Assembly: GCA_023257145.1 (NCBI GenBank)
Contig: JALRDA010000089.1
Span: forward strand, 1-6,141
Direction: 5' to 3'
DNA length: 6,141 nt
Source of the DNA: Candidatus Saccharimonadia bacterium
Lineage (GTDB): Bacteria; Patescibacteriota; Saccharimonadia; Saccharimonadales; Saccharimonadaceae
Part shown: piece after piece, positions 1-5,529 of the stretch
Layout: every line of letters starts with the position of its first letter
How positions within the stretch are numbered: the stretch's first letter is position 1
The notes under the pieces: generated by a model
What the model was told of the DNA's origin: nothing
Databases searched by the model: none
What the model saw: only the letters and a program-made list of their open reading frames with translations
Program-made: the position numbers and the translations under genes

Positions 1-1
1 A

Positions 2-823
2 GTTCAAGCCTACTTGCTGGTGCTAGACGATATTGCAGATCGATCTGATTTGCGACGAGGCGGCCCGTCGGCGCACCGCCTCATCCATACACTCGCTACC
101 GAGAAGGTTATGCATGGTGATCTTGAGCATTACAGTGAAGCGCAGGCTATGAATGCGGCACAGTGCGCGATCCACAAAGCGGCGCTTGAGCTTTTGGCGC
201 TGCCAGTGGACGACGCGACTGCGCGCCGAGCATTGATCAGTCTGCATAAAAATATACAGATTACTGGCGTGGGTCAAATGAACGACTTGTTTAATGAAAC
301 GACGACTGACGCGCTAGACGAAGCCGCTATCGAGCGAGTGTTGACGCAAAAATCAGCCTACTATACATTTGTAAGTCCACTCGAGCTCGGCGCTTGCTTG
401 GCAGGACATGAGCGGCTTGATGAAAACGTACGACAATACGCTATGCATGTTGGCGCACTTTTTCAAATTACCGATGATATTATTGGTACCTTCGGCTCAA
501 AATTAGAGACGGGTAAAAGTGTAAACGATGATATACGAGAAGGAAAGATGACATTAATTGCGCAGCATGCATTAGCGCACAGTAATGTGGCGGATCGCGA
601 GCGGCTACGGTCGGTCCTAGGAGACCCAGCGGCAAGTGATGCGTCGTGCGAAATCGCTCGTCAAATTATGTTAGAGTCCGGTGCGCGGGAATATGCAGAG
701 GATCGAGCACGGGCGTATGCCGTTGAGGCGCGTACTGCTCTGAGCGATTGGGCAGCACCAGATGAGAATTTTAAGGCTTTTCTGGCTGAATTGATCGATT
801 ATATTTCCCGGCGTAATGCTTGA
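2..823 (+). CDS. Trans-polyprenyl diphosphate synthase, C-terminal part (5' end outside window)
   Basis: Isoprenoid chain-elongation enzyme of the polyprenyl synthetase family, which condenses isopentenyl diphosphate onto an allylic diphosphate in the cytoplasm. The open frame runs in from the window edge. The first visible residues are VQAYLLVLDDIAD, so the first aspartate-rich motif (DDIAD, bases 26-40) is already present, followed by the family's RRGGPSAH. The second aspartate region reads FQITDDIIGTFG (about bases 464-499), then GKSVNDDIREGKMTL, the usual GK...DxREGK segment. The last position of the second DDxxD is Gly, a variant also found in actinobacterial-type enzymes. About 273 codons are visible against roughly 320-350 for the family, so some 50-75 N-terminal residues are missing through the window edge, not through mutation. 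The in-frame TTG at 14 lies inside the conserved core and is not a credible start. Chain length (C15, C20 or longer) cannot be read with confidence. It ends in TGA, showing that UGA is a stop here. Confidence 0.93.
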   Translation, partial: VQAYLLVLDDIADRSDLRRGGPSAHRLIHTLATEKVMHGDLEHYSEAQAMNAAQCAIHKAALELLALPVDDATARRALISLHKNIQITGVGQMNDLFNETTTDALDEAAIERVLTQKSAYYTFVSPLELGACLAGHERLDENVRQYAMHVGALFQITDDIIGTFGSKLETGKSVNDDIREGKMTLIAQHALAHSNVADRERLRSVLGDPAASDASCEIARQIMLESGAREYAEDRARAYAVEARTALSDWAAPDENFKAFLAELIDYISRRNA

Positions 824-861
824 TTTTTACTATTCCATATAATGGTAATGATATAAAAAAT
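823..861. repeat. AT-rich imperfect inverted repeat after the prenyl synthase gene
   Basis: The gap before ruvB holds an imperfect dyad. ATTCCAT (832-838) faces ATGGTAAT (842-849) around a 3-base ATA, with one bulged base, and ATTTTT (823-828) faces AAAAAT (856-861) further out. Stems are almost entirely A/T. The outer arm would put a T-run before the hairpin on either strand. It may be a weak bidirectional terminator or simply AT-rich spacer. A TATAAT at 838-843 lies within it and could be a second ruvB -10 element, but no -35 accompanies it. Confidence 0.3.
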
Positions 862-873
862 AGGTCATTACTC

Positions 874-882
874 TGTTATACT
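874..882 (+). promoter_or_regulatory. Extended -10 promoter of ruvB
   Basis: TGTTATACT is an extended -10 element (TGn followed by TATACT at 877-882). Its last base is 11 bases before the ruvB ATG, so transcription starting the usual 6-8 bases downstream would give a leader of only about 3-6 bases. No convincing -35 is seen at 16-18 bases upstream (the region is A-rich), which is common for extended -10 promoters. The 10-mer TGTTATACTA recurs exactly before the next gene. Confidence 0.6.
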
Positions 883-893
883 AAGAGCAGTAT

Positions 894-1922
894 ATGGCAG
901 TAGAACGAATCGTAGATACAAGCGTTCACGACGAAGATAGTGGTGACATTGATGAGCAAGAAATTGAAATCACTTTGCGTCCGCAAAGTTTTGCTGATTA
1001 TGTCGGCCAAGACCGATTAAAACGTAACTTAAAACTTGCTATTGATGCAGCAAAAAAACGCGAAGAGCCGATTGATCACGTGCTTCTCTATGGTCCGCCG
1101 GGGCTAGGGAAGACGACAATGGCGACCGTGATTGCAAATGAGATGGGTAAAAATATTCGTATAACGGCCGGACCTGCTATTGAGCGTGCTGGAGATCTTG
1201 CGAGTATATTAACGAATCTTGGCGACGGTGATGTCTTGTTTATCGACGAAATCCATCGTCTGTCGCGTACTGTCGAGGAGGTGCTCTACAGTGCAATGGA
1301 AGATTTTAAACTTGATATTGTGATTGGTAAAGGGCCTGCTGCACGTTCGGTGCGTTTGGATCTGCCAAAGTTTACAGTGATCGGGGCGACGACTCGGACG
1401 GGTGCGCTTGCGGCGCCACTTCGTGATCGTTTTGGGTTGATTCATCGCTTAGAATTTTACTCACCGACAGAAATATCACAGGTCATTACGCGTGCCGCGA
1501 CTATTTTGGATAGTGAAATTCACTCTGATTCAGCAGATTTACTTTCAACGCGTGCTCGTCTGACGCCGCGCATCGCCAATCGACTATTAAAACGCGTTCG
1601 TGATTATGCTGATGTAAATGGTGACGGCATTATCGACAGCTTGACGACTAAAAAAGCGCTCGCACTATTAGAGATTGACGAGCTTGGGCTAGATCCAGCT
1701 GATCGCCATTTACTGACAAGTATTATTGATAATTACGGCAATAACCCGGTTGGCTTAAATACCATCGCCGCCCTTACTGGCGATGAGGCGACGACTATCG
1801 AAGATTTTTACGAGCCGTATTTGCTGCAGCTAGGGTTTATTGAACGAACGCCGCGCGGACGACGCGTGACCCCAAAGGCATACAGGCATTTAGGCAAGAC
1901 TATACCTGAAAACGAACAATAA
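894..1922 (+). CDS. ruvB: RuvB, Holliday junction branch-migration ATPase
   Basis: RuvB is the hexameric AAA+ motor that, with RuvA, drives branch migration of Holliday junctions in recombination and repair. At 342 residues it is full length. Visible motifs are LRPQSFADYVGQ near residues 28-39, Walker A GPPGLGKTT (67-75), Walker B VLFIDEIHR (114-122), sensor 1 GATTRTG (164-170), the PLRDRFG arginine-finger segment (R177), the sensor 2 segment TPRIANRLLKR (224-234), and the C-terminal winged-helix wedge GFIERTPRGRRVTPKAYRHLG (314-334, in two parts GFIERTPRGR and RVTPKAYRHLG). The common RGTPR before sensor 2 is RLTPR here. Residues 1-22 form an acidic, variable N-terminus. Neither ruvA nor ruvC is in the window. 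The ATG at 894 keeps the normal length. An AAGAG at 883-887 could act as a weak ribosome site, but the probable transcription start lies downstream of it. Stop is TAA. Confidence 0.98.
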   Translation: MAVERIVDTSVHDEDSGDIDEQEIEITLRPQSFADYVGQDRLKRNLKLAIDAAKKREEPIDHVLLYGPPGLGKTTMATVIANEMGKNIRITAGPAIERAGDLASILTNLGDGDVLFIDEIHRLSRTVEEVLYSAMEDFKLDIVIGKGPAARSVRLDLPKFTVIGATTRTGALAAPLRDRFGLIHRLEFYSPTEISQVITRAATILDSEIHSDSADLLSTRARLTPRIANRLLKRVRDYADVNGDGIIDSLTTKKALALLEIDELGLDPADRHLLTSIIDNYGNNPVGLNTIAALTGDEATTIEDFYEPYLLQLGFIERTPRGRRVTPKAYRHLGKTIPENEQ

Positions 1923-1923
1923 T

Positions 1924-1932
1924 TGTTATACT
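1924..1932 (+). promoter_or_regulatory. Extended -10 promoter of the bPH_2 gene, leaderless spacing
   Basis: TGTTATACT sits in the 16-base gap between the ruvB stop and the next ATG. The -10 hexamer TATACT (1927-1932) ends 6 bases before the ATG at 1939, so the expected start of transcription coincides with the A of the start codon. The upstream sequence has only a poor -35 (CTGAAA at 1906-1911, spacer 15, inside the ruvB 3' end). No Shine-Dalgarno sequence fits in the gap. Confidence 0.6.
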
Positions 1933-1938
1933 ATAAAC

Positions 1939-2685
1939 ATGGAACAAGAGCCGCAACAGAATACTCCTTCAGATCAGCCGCAGAGTGCACCGCCTCAGCC
2001 GGTTGCCTATGATGCGAATGGTAATCCATTATACGCAGCACCACCTCAGGCGACGCCACAATTCGTCCACTTGAGTCGAGCGGTGGACCCGATGCCGCAA
2101 GAGGTCTCACCCGAAGTGCAAAAGCGTCACGAGGAGTCGGTAAAAGAGCATCCGACGTTAAACTTGAGCGCGCATGAATTTATTATCAGTGCCGTGCGTC
2201 GTCACCCGATCGGTCTATTGATACCTGTAGGTCTTACTATTTTTCTTGTTGCTTTAGTGGCCTCTGTCATGATTAATTTCTCACTCATTATTGAATCGCT
2301 AGGCATCTTTGATCCTCCGGCGTATGGCCCAATTCTGTTAATCGGATTGTTGTTGATTGCGCTGTTTGTCATTGGCGGATATATTGCCGTCTGGGTGTAT
2401 ACGAATAATCGTTTCTTCCTGACGAATGAAAGCGTCATCCAAGAGCTGCAGATGAGTTTATTTATGCGTAAAGAGCAGACGGTCAGCTTGGCAAATATCG
2501 AAGACGCCAGCTTTGATCAGCACGGTATCTTGCAGACGGTGCTTAACTATGGATCTATTCGACTCAGTACTGAAGGCGACGAGACGACATACCGCTTTAC
2601 GTATGTGAGTAATCCCAAGAAGCAGATTGAAATTTTGAATAACGCCGTAGAGGCATTCAAGAATGGGCGACCTATCGAAGGCTAG
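1939..2685 (+). CDS. Two-helix membrane protein with bacterial PH-like (bPH_2/YdbS-type) domain
   Basis: A 248-residue membrane protein of unknown role. Residues 1-60 are rich in Pro, Gln and Ala and look disordered, including VAYDANGNPLYAAPP (22-36). Residues 61-90 are charged and amphipathic. Two hydrophobic helices follow, about 91-118 and 130-154, with a short loop containing FDPPAYG. The rest (155-240) resembles the bPH_2 domain: a YTNNRFFLTNESVI start, then VSLANIEDASFDQHGILQTV, and NYGSIRLSTEGDE, matching the family's pattern of a strand, a start-up helix and a G-x-I-x-L/I-T-x-G strand. This predicts a cytoplasmic PH-like fold next to the membrane. The family is widespread but its biochemical function is mostly unknown. 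The gene follows ruvB by 16 bases but has its own promoter-like -10 element. The ATG at 1939 is supported by that spacing, not by a ribosome site. Stop is TAG. Confidence 0.85.
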   Translation: MEQEPQQNTPSDQPQSAPPQPVAYDANGNPLYAAPPQATPQFVHLSRAVDPMPQEVSPEVQKRHEESVKEHPTLNLSAHEFIISAVRRHPIGLLIPVGLTIFLVALVASVMINFSLIIESLGIFDPPAYGPILLIGLLLIALFVIGGYIAVWVYTNNRFFLTNESVIQELQMSLFMRKEQTVSLANIEDASFDQHGILQTVLNYGSIRLSTEGDETTYRFTYVSNPKKQIEILNNAVEAFKNGRPIEG

Positions 2686-2709
2686 CTAGGTAAGCGAGCC
2701 TATTTATTT
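2679..2709 (+). terminator. Probable intrinsic terminator of the bPH_2 gene
   Basis: A hairpin overlaps the stop codons of the two convergent genes. AGGCT (2679-2683) pairs with AGCCT (2697-2701); after one A/G mismatch, GC (2685-2686) pairs with GC (2694-2695) around a 7-base loop. The plus strand continues as ATTTATTT (2702-2709), a T-rich tail, so it suits the plus-strand gene. The minus strand has no T-run after the stem, so termination of the pilin transcript here is doubtful. Confidence 0.5.
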
Positions 2710-3092
2710 CGATTTGTTTTGACGAAGTCGGCCTCTTTTTCAAGATCGGCCCGTAGCGTGTAGCCTGCGCAGGTATTGTTTGTGCAGTTCACGCCTTCGT
2801 AACGGTAATTTGACGACTTATCGCCGATTTTGACGTTATTTGGATCGGTCAATAATGTTGGGTCAACTGCAGGTAGTGTTTTGTCGGTGATTTCCGCTGG
2901 GTAGGATTTGTTTGTGGCAAAATAGACTTCTTCAAGACTATAGTACATTGCGTTAATAGCAGTCTTGCGCTGGTCGTCACGGTGGGTGGCGGCCAGATTT
3001 TGTTTTTGGACAAATAATACGGTGGTTGCAACGGCTAAGAATAGCGTAACAACAATAATTTCGATGACGGTAAATCCTTGAGAGTGTTTCAT
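2700..3092 (-). CDS. Type IV pilin-like protein (prepilin with class III signal)
   Basis: A 130-residue prepilin: a major or minor type IV pilus subunit, or a pseudopilin. The N-terminus is MKHSQG followed by FTVIEIIVVTLFLAVATT, a prepilin-peptidase site. Cleavage is expected after Gly6, Phe becomes residue 1 of the mature chain, and Glu11 is the conserved mature Glu5. The hydrophobic helix spans about 7-28 and continues into a polar amphipathic helix (30-60), as in the pilin spine. The C-terminal part is a small globular head with two cysteines, C103 and C108 (CTNNTC), which could form a disulfide. The 6-residue leader and small size fit Gram-positive and Patescibacteria-type pilins. The gene stands alone, divergent from recA and convergent with the bPH_2 gene (14 bases between stops). 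The start is set by the leader peptide and by a -10 element 8 bases upstream; no Shine-Dalgarno site is present. Confidence 0.92.
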   Translation of the reverse strand: MKHSQGFTVIEIIVVTLFLAVATTVLFVQKQNLAATHRDDQRKTAINAMYYSLEEVYFATNKSYPAEITDKTLPAVDPTLLTDPNNVKIGDKSSNYRYEGVNCTNNTCAGYTLRADLEKEADFVKTNRNK

Positions 3093-3100
3093 TAGTACCT

Positions 3101-3109
3101 ATTATACCA
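3101..3109 (-). promoter_or_regulatory. Extended -10 promoter of the pilin gene, near-leaderless spacing
   Basis: On the minus strand the sequence reads TGGTATAATAGGTACTA then ATG. TATAAT is a perfect -10 hexamer (3106-3101) with an upstream TG (extended -10). It ends 8 bases before the ATG, so the mRNA leader is expected to be 0-2 bases. A weak -35 candidate, TTGGCG (3127-3122), sits at a short 15-base spacer. Confidence 0.6.
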
Positions 3110-3187
3110 TTAGATGAAAAGCGCCAAGGGAAAGAATGTGCATGCAGCCCTCTCACGCGATTTATAGTAAATTATCAGAAAGCGACG

Positions 3188-3193
3188 TATAAT
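3188..3193 (+). promoter_or_regulatory. Probable -10 element of recA
   Basis: TATAAT is a perfect -10 hexamer ending 25 bases before the recA ATG, leaving room for a leader of about 18 bases that contains the ribosome site. No good -35 is seen 16-18 bases upstream, and there is no TG extension. I found no LexA-type dyad (CTGT-N8-ACAG or GAAC-N4-GTTC) in 3093-3218, so SOS control is not supported by this sequence. The region also contains the short palindrome TGCATGCA (3139-3146), of unknown meaning. Confidence 0.5.
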
Positions 3194-3204
3194 AGAAATT
3201 AGAT

Positions 3205-3213
3205 AAAGAGGGG
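3205..3213 (+). promoter_or_regulatory. Shine-Dalgarno site of recA
   Basis: AAAGAGGGG is a purine-rich ribosome binding site ending 5 bases before the ATG at 3219. It is the clearest such site on the plus strand and contrasts with the bPH_2 and pilin genes, which have none, and with ruvB, whose only weak candidate probably lies upstream of its transcript start. Confidence 0.7.
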
Positions 3214-3218
3214 AATTT

Positions 3219-4304
3219 ATGGCTAAAAAGAGTGAAAAACCAGAAATGGCTGAGAAATCAGCAACGAACGAGGGTAAGTTAAAGGCTTTAGGTCTAGCAA
3301 TGGATCAGATCACCAAACAGTTTGGCGATGGGTCAATTCGTCGACTTGGCGATACGCAAAAAGTCGATGTTGAATTGATCTCAAGTGGCTCATTGAGTGT
3401 TGACCTAGCGCTTGGTGGTGGCTATCCAAAAGGTCGCATCATTGAGATCTATGGCCCTGAAAGCTCTGGTAAGACGACACTAACGCTTCATGCGATTGCT
3501 GAAGTGCAAAAAAATGGCGGCACTGCGGCCTTTATCGATGCCGAGCACGCTCTTGACCCTGCCTATGCGCGACGCCTCGGTGTTGATACAGACAATCTCT
3601 ATGTTAGCCAGCCAGACAACGGCGAGCAAGCTCTAGAGATTGCTGAGACTCTGGTACGCTCTAACGCTGTAGACTTGGTAGTTGTTGACTCTGTTGCAGC
3701 ACTGGTTCCACAAGCGGAAATTGATGGTGATATGGGTGACAGTCACATGGGGCTTCAGGCTCGGTTAATGAGTCAGGCGCTTCGAAAGTTAACCGGCATC
3801 ATCAATAAAAGCAAGACAACCGTCATCTTCATTAATCAGATTCGTATGAAAATTGGTGTGATGTTCGGTAATCCAGAGACAACAACCGGTGGTAACGCAT
3901 TAAAGTTCTACGCTTCTGTTCGTCTGGATATTCGCCGTACTGGCCAGATTAAGGTGGGTGAAGACATTGTCGGTAACCGCACAAAAGTAAAGGTCGTCAA
4001 GAACAAGATTGCTCCTCCTTTCCGCGTTGCTGAATTCGATATCATGTATAACGAAGGTATTTCAAAGACGGGTGACGTACTTGATCTTGCAGTGCAGCAT
4101 GGGATTGTCGGCAAAGCTGGCGCTTGGTTCGACTATAACGACGCAAAAATTGGTCAAGGGCGTGAAGCAAGCAAGACGTATCTTAAAGAAAACCCTGACG
4201 TCCTCAAAGAGATCGATGCGAAAGTGCGCGCAAAAGTGAGTGAACTATCAGGCGATATTTCTCCAACCGATAACGACGCGGCAGATGCAAGTACCGAAGA
4301 GTAA
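3219..4304 (+). CDS. recA: RecA recombinase
   Basis: RecA polymerises on single-stranded DNA with ATP and carries out homology search and strand exchange. The protein has 361 residues, normal for the family (about 350). Walker A is GPESSGKTT (79-87), and Walker B with its flanks is LVVVDSVAAL (153-162). The MAW and L1 region reads EIDGDMGDSHMGLQAR (167-182). Loop L2 is represented by FGNPETTTGGNALKFYASVR (216-235), close to the consensus. FINQIRMKIG (204-213) is also typical. The first 20 residues (MAKKSEKPEMAEKSATNEGK) form a charged extension about a dozen residues longer than in E. coli. The C-terminus ends in an acidic tail (DNDAADASTEE), which in RecA proteins tempers DNA access. Motifs are intact and no intein is present. 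It is transcribed divergently from the pilin and followed by recX after 12 bases. The start is fixed by the ribosome site at 3205-3213. Stop is TAA. Confidence 0.99.
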   Translation: MAKKSEKPEMAEKSATNEGKLKALGLAMDQITKQFGDGSIRRLGDTQKVDVELISSGSLSVDLALGGGYPKGRIIEIYGPESSGKTTLTLHAIAEVQKNGGTAAFIDAEHALDPAYARRLGVDTDNLYVSQPDNGEQALEIAETLVRSNAVDLVVVDSVAALVPQAEIDGDMGDSHMGLQARLMSQALRKLTGIINKSKTTVIFINQIRMKIGVMFGNPETTTGGNALKFYASVRLDIRRTGQIKVGEDIVGNRTKVKVVKNKIAPPFRVAEFDIMYNEGISKTGDVLDLAVQHGIVGKAGAWFDYNDAKIGQGREASKTYLKENPDVLKEIDAKVRAKVSELSGDISPTDNDAADASTEE

Positions 4305-4316
4305 TCAATCTCTCAC

Positions 4317-4952
4317 ATGAAAATCACCGGAATCACCGCCCAGCAAAAAGATAAAAATCGGGTGAATATTATGGTGGACGGAAAATATCGATTTAGCCTC
4401 GATATTTTCCAATATGCCGATTTAGGGATAAAGATTGGTCGCGAGTATAGCGACGATGAGCTGACGCTTTTAGAGACGGAGAGTCAGTTCGGAAAAGTCT
4501 ATGCGCGAGCACTCGAATATTGCATGATGCGTCCGCACTCATCGCGCGAAGTGCGTGATTATTTATACCGCAAAACGCGCGACTCTCGAAAAAAGACGGG
4601 TGAAGTGAAGCCAGGTGTTTCACCGGTCATTACGCAGCGAGTATTCGATCGATTGGTTGAAAAAGGCTACGTCGACGATGAGAAATTTGCCCGCTATTGG
4701 GTCGATAATCGTAATCTAACAAAAGGATCAAGTCAGCGTAAGCTGCGAGCAGAACTACAATCTAAGGGGGTCGAGTCGGGGATTATCGATCGCTTCCTTG
4801 CAGAGTCCGAGCGAAGTGACGAAAGCGAGATAGCAAAGATTATTGCAAAAAAACGTAATCGTTATCCTGACGATCAGAAGTTCATGCAGTATCTCGCGCG
4901 CCAGGGATTTAGCTATGACGACATCAAGAGTGCGCTTATGTCTGAGGAGTAG
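4317..4952 (+). CDS. recX: RecX, modulator of RecA
   Basis: RecX binds the RecA filament and usually inhibits its activity. At 211 residues it is within the family range. The N-terminal part, VNIMVDGKYRFSLDIF (16-31) and LGIKIGREYSDDELTLLE (36-53), is the small leading domain found in many Gram-positive RecX proteins. The helical repeats follow: YARALEYCMMRPHSSREVRDYL (from 62), then a basic insertion of about 20 residues (85-104, rich in Lys and Arg), then the signature KGYVDDEKFARYWVDNR (116-132), GSSQRKLRAELQSKGV (137-152), and the last repeat YLARQGFSYDDIKSAL (192-207). The gene starts 12 bases after the recA stop and almost certainly shares its transcript. The gap (TCAATCTCTCAC) has no Shine-Dalgarno sequence, so translation may depend on ribosomes leaving recA. 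A perfect hairpin lies in codons 22-32. The 3' end overlaps the convergent PRC-barrel gene by 17 bases. Stop is TAG. Confidence 0.95.
   Translation: MKITGITAQQKDKNRVNIMVDGKYRFSLDIFQYADLGIKIGREYSDDELTLLETESQFGKVYARALEYCMMRPHSSREVRDYLYRKTRDSRKKTGEVKPGVSPVITQRVFDRLVEKGYVDDEKFARYWVDNRNLTKGSSQRKLRAELQSKGVESGIIDRFLAESERSDESEIAKIIAKKRNRYPDDQKFMQYLARQGFSYDDIKSALMSEE
4380..4410 (+). repeat. Perfect 12-bp inverted repeat inside recX
   Basis: GGAAAATATCGA (4380-4391) and TCGATATTTTCC (4399-4410) are exact reverse complements around the 7-base loop TTTAGCC. The RNA hairpin would have 12 uninterrupted pairs (4 G/C, 8 A/U), starting 63 bases into recX and 75 bases after the recA stop. It encodes residues 22-32, around GKYRFSLDIF. 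No T-run follows the second arm, so it is not a classical terminator. The loop-side sequence CGATTTAG (4389-4396) recurs directly at 4418-4425, with AATAT just upstream both times. Confidence 0.75.
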
Positions 4953-5523
4953 TGTCACTCATCTGTTCTGCGTGCTGACTTTTTCGGAAAGGGTTAGTGT
5001 AGCTGTGCCGCATTGTTTCCATCGCTGGTTCGGGGATTTCTGCCTGCGAGTGAACGATAATAGCGTGGTCGTTAATTTCGGTGATTTGAGTGCGGTGAAT
5101 AAGTAGCTGTGCGTCGTTTAGGCTTTTTAAAAGCGGGCGCTTGACAAGCAGCTGCTGAATCAGAAATGCACCCGTTTCAATAGTGTAACTATCAACTTTA
5201 CCAAGTTTGTGGCGTTTTTCATCGATCACTGTCATGCCGACAGGTGAAAAGTTGAGATCGTAAATTTCTTTAATTTTTATAATGTCGTCTAGGCTGACAA
5301 ATTCATCGCTGGAGTCAACGATAAGACCGATGTCACTGAATTCACGCACGTCCGCAATGCGCAGGAGTGATGGCACCTGATCAAGAAGCGGCCCCTCAAG
5401 TTCGTATGCGACAATTTCAAGTGTTTTTGGATTGATGATCGCCTTGTTTGTGCGCGCAAGCTCACTACCTGTCTGTAGGCCCATTACCGGTGCGTTAAGG
5501 AGTCGTGATCCAGATATTAACAT
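4936..5523 (-). CDS. Tandem PRC-barrel domain protein
   Basis: A 195-residue protein built from two PRC-barrel-like domains, small beta-barrels that often act as adaptors for RNA, protein or membrane-complex partners. The first is about residues 1-85: MLISGSRLLNAPVMGL, then NPKTLEIVAYELEGP, the usual strand with a 'conserved residue-Gly' turn. The second is about 91-160: FSPVGMTVIDEKRHKLGKVDSYTI in two strands, then FLIQQLLVKRP and the HRTQITEINDHAIIVHS end typical of PRC domains. The C-terminal tail (161-195) is polar, Met- and Pro-containing, and includes YTNPFR (175-180). There is no signal peptide or membrane helix, so it should be cytoplasmic. It follows the T4P genes on the same strand by 27 bases but has its own promoter. 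Similar two-PRC proteins occur beside unrelated genes, and the partner here is unknown. Start ATG 5523 has no Shine-Dalgarno site. Stop is TAA. Confidence 0.82.
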   Translation of the reverse strand: MLISGSRLLNAPVMGLQTGSELARTNKAIINPKTLEIVAYELEGPLLDQVPSLLRIADVREFSDIGLIVDSSDEFVSLDDIIKIKEIYDLNFSPVGMTVIDEKRHKLGKVDSYTIETGAFLIQQLLVKRPLLKSLNDAQLLIHRTQITEINDHAIIVHSQAEIPEPAMETMRHSYTNPFRKSQHAEQMSDTTPQT

Positions 5524-5529
5524 ACTATT

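Noticed and set aside
36..47. Perfect 12-base palindrome CAGATCGATCTG near the left edge
   Set aside because: It lies in the conserved DDIADRSDL coding segment of the prenyl synthase and has no loop or promoter context; chance from GAT/ATC codons is the simpler reading.
3093..3218. Search for a LexA/SOS box or riboswitch upstream of recA
   Set aside because: No CTGT-N8-ACAG or GAAC-N4-GTTC dyad and no structured leader is visible; only the -10 element and ribosome site are supported.
4950..4985. Possible terminator after recX, with TTTTT at 4980-4984
   Set aside because: The only upstream pairing is GTCA with TGAC around a loop of about 20 bases, too weak for a terminator stem, and the stretch is inside the PRC-barrel coding region.
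4843..5106. Plus-strand 87-codon open frame across the recX end
   Set aside because: It covers the antisense of the PRC-barrel gene and the recX 3' end, has a Cys/Val/Ser-rich composition, and shows no recognisable domain.
5228..5245. Inverted repeat CTGTC-ATGCC-GACAG
   Set aside because: A 5-bp stem inside the PRC-barrel coding sequence, far from any gene start; not above expectation.
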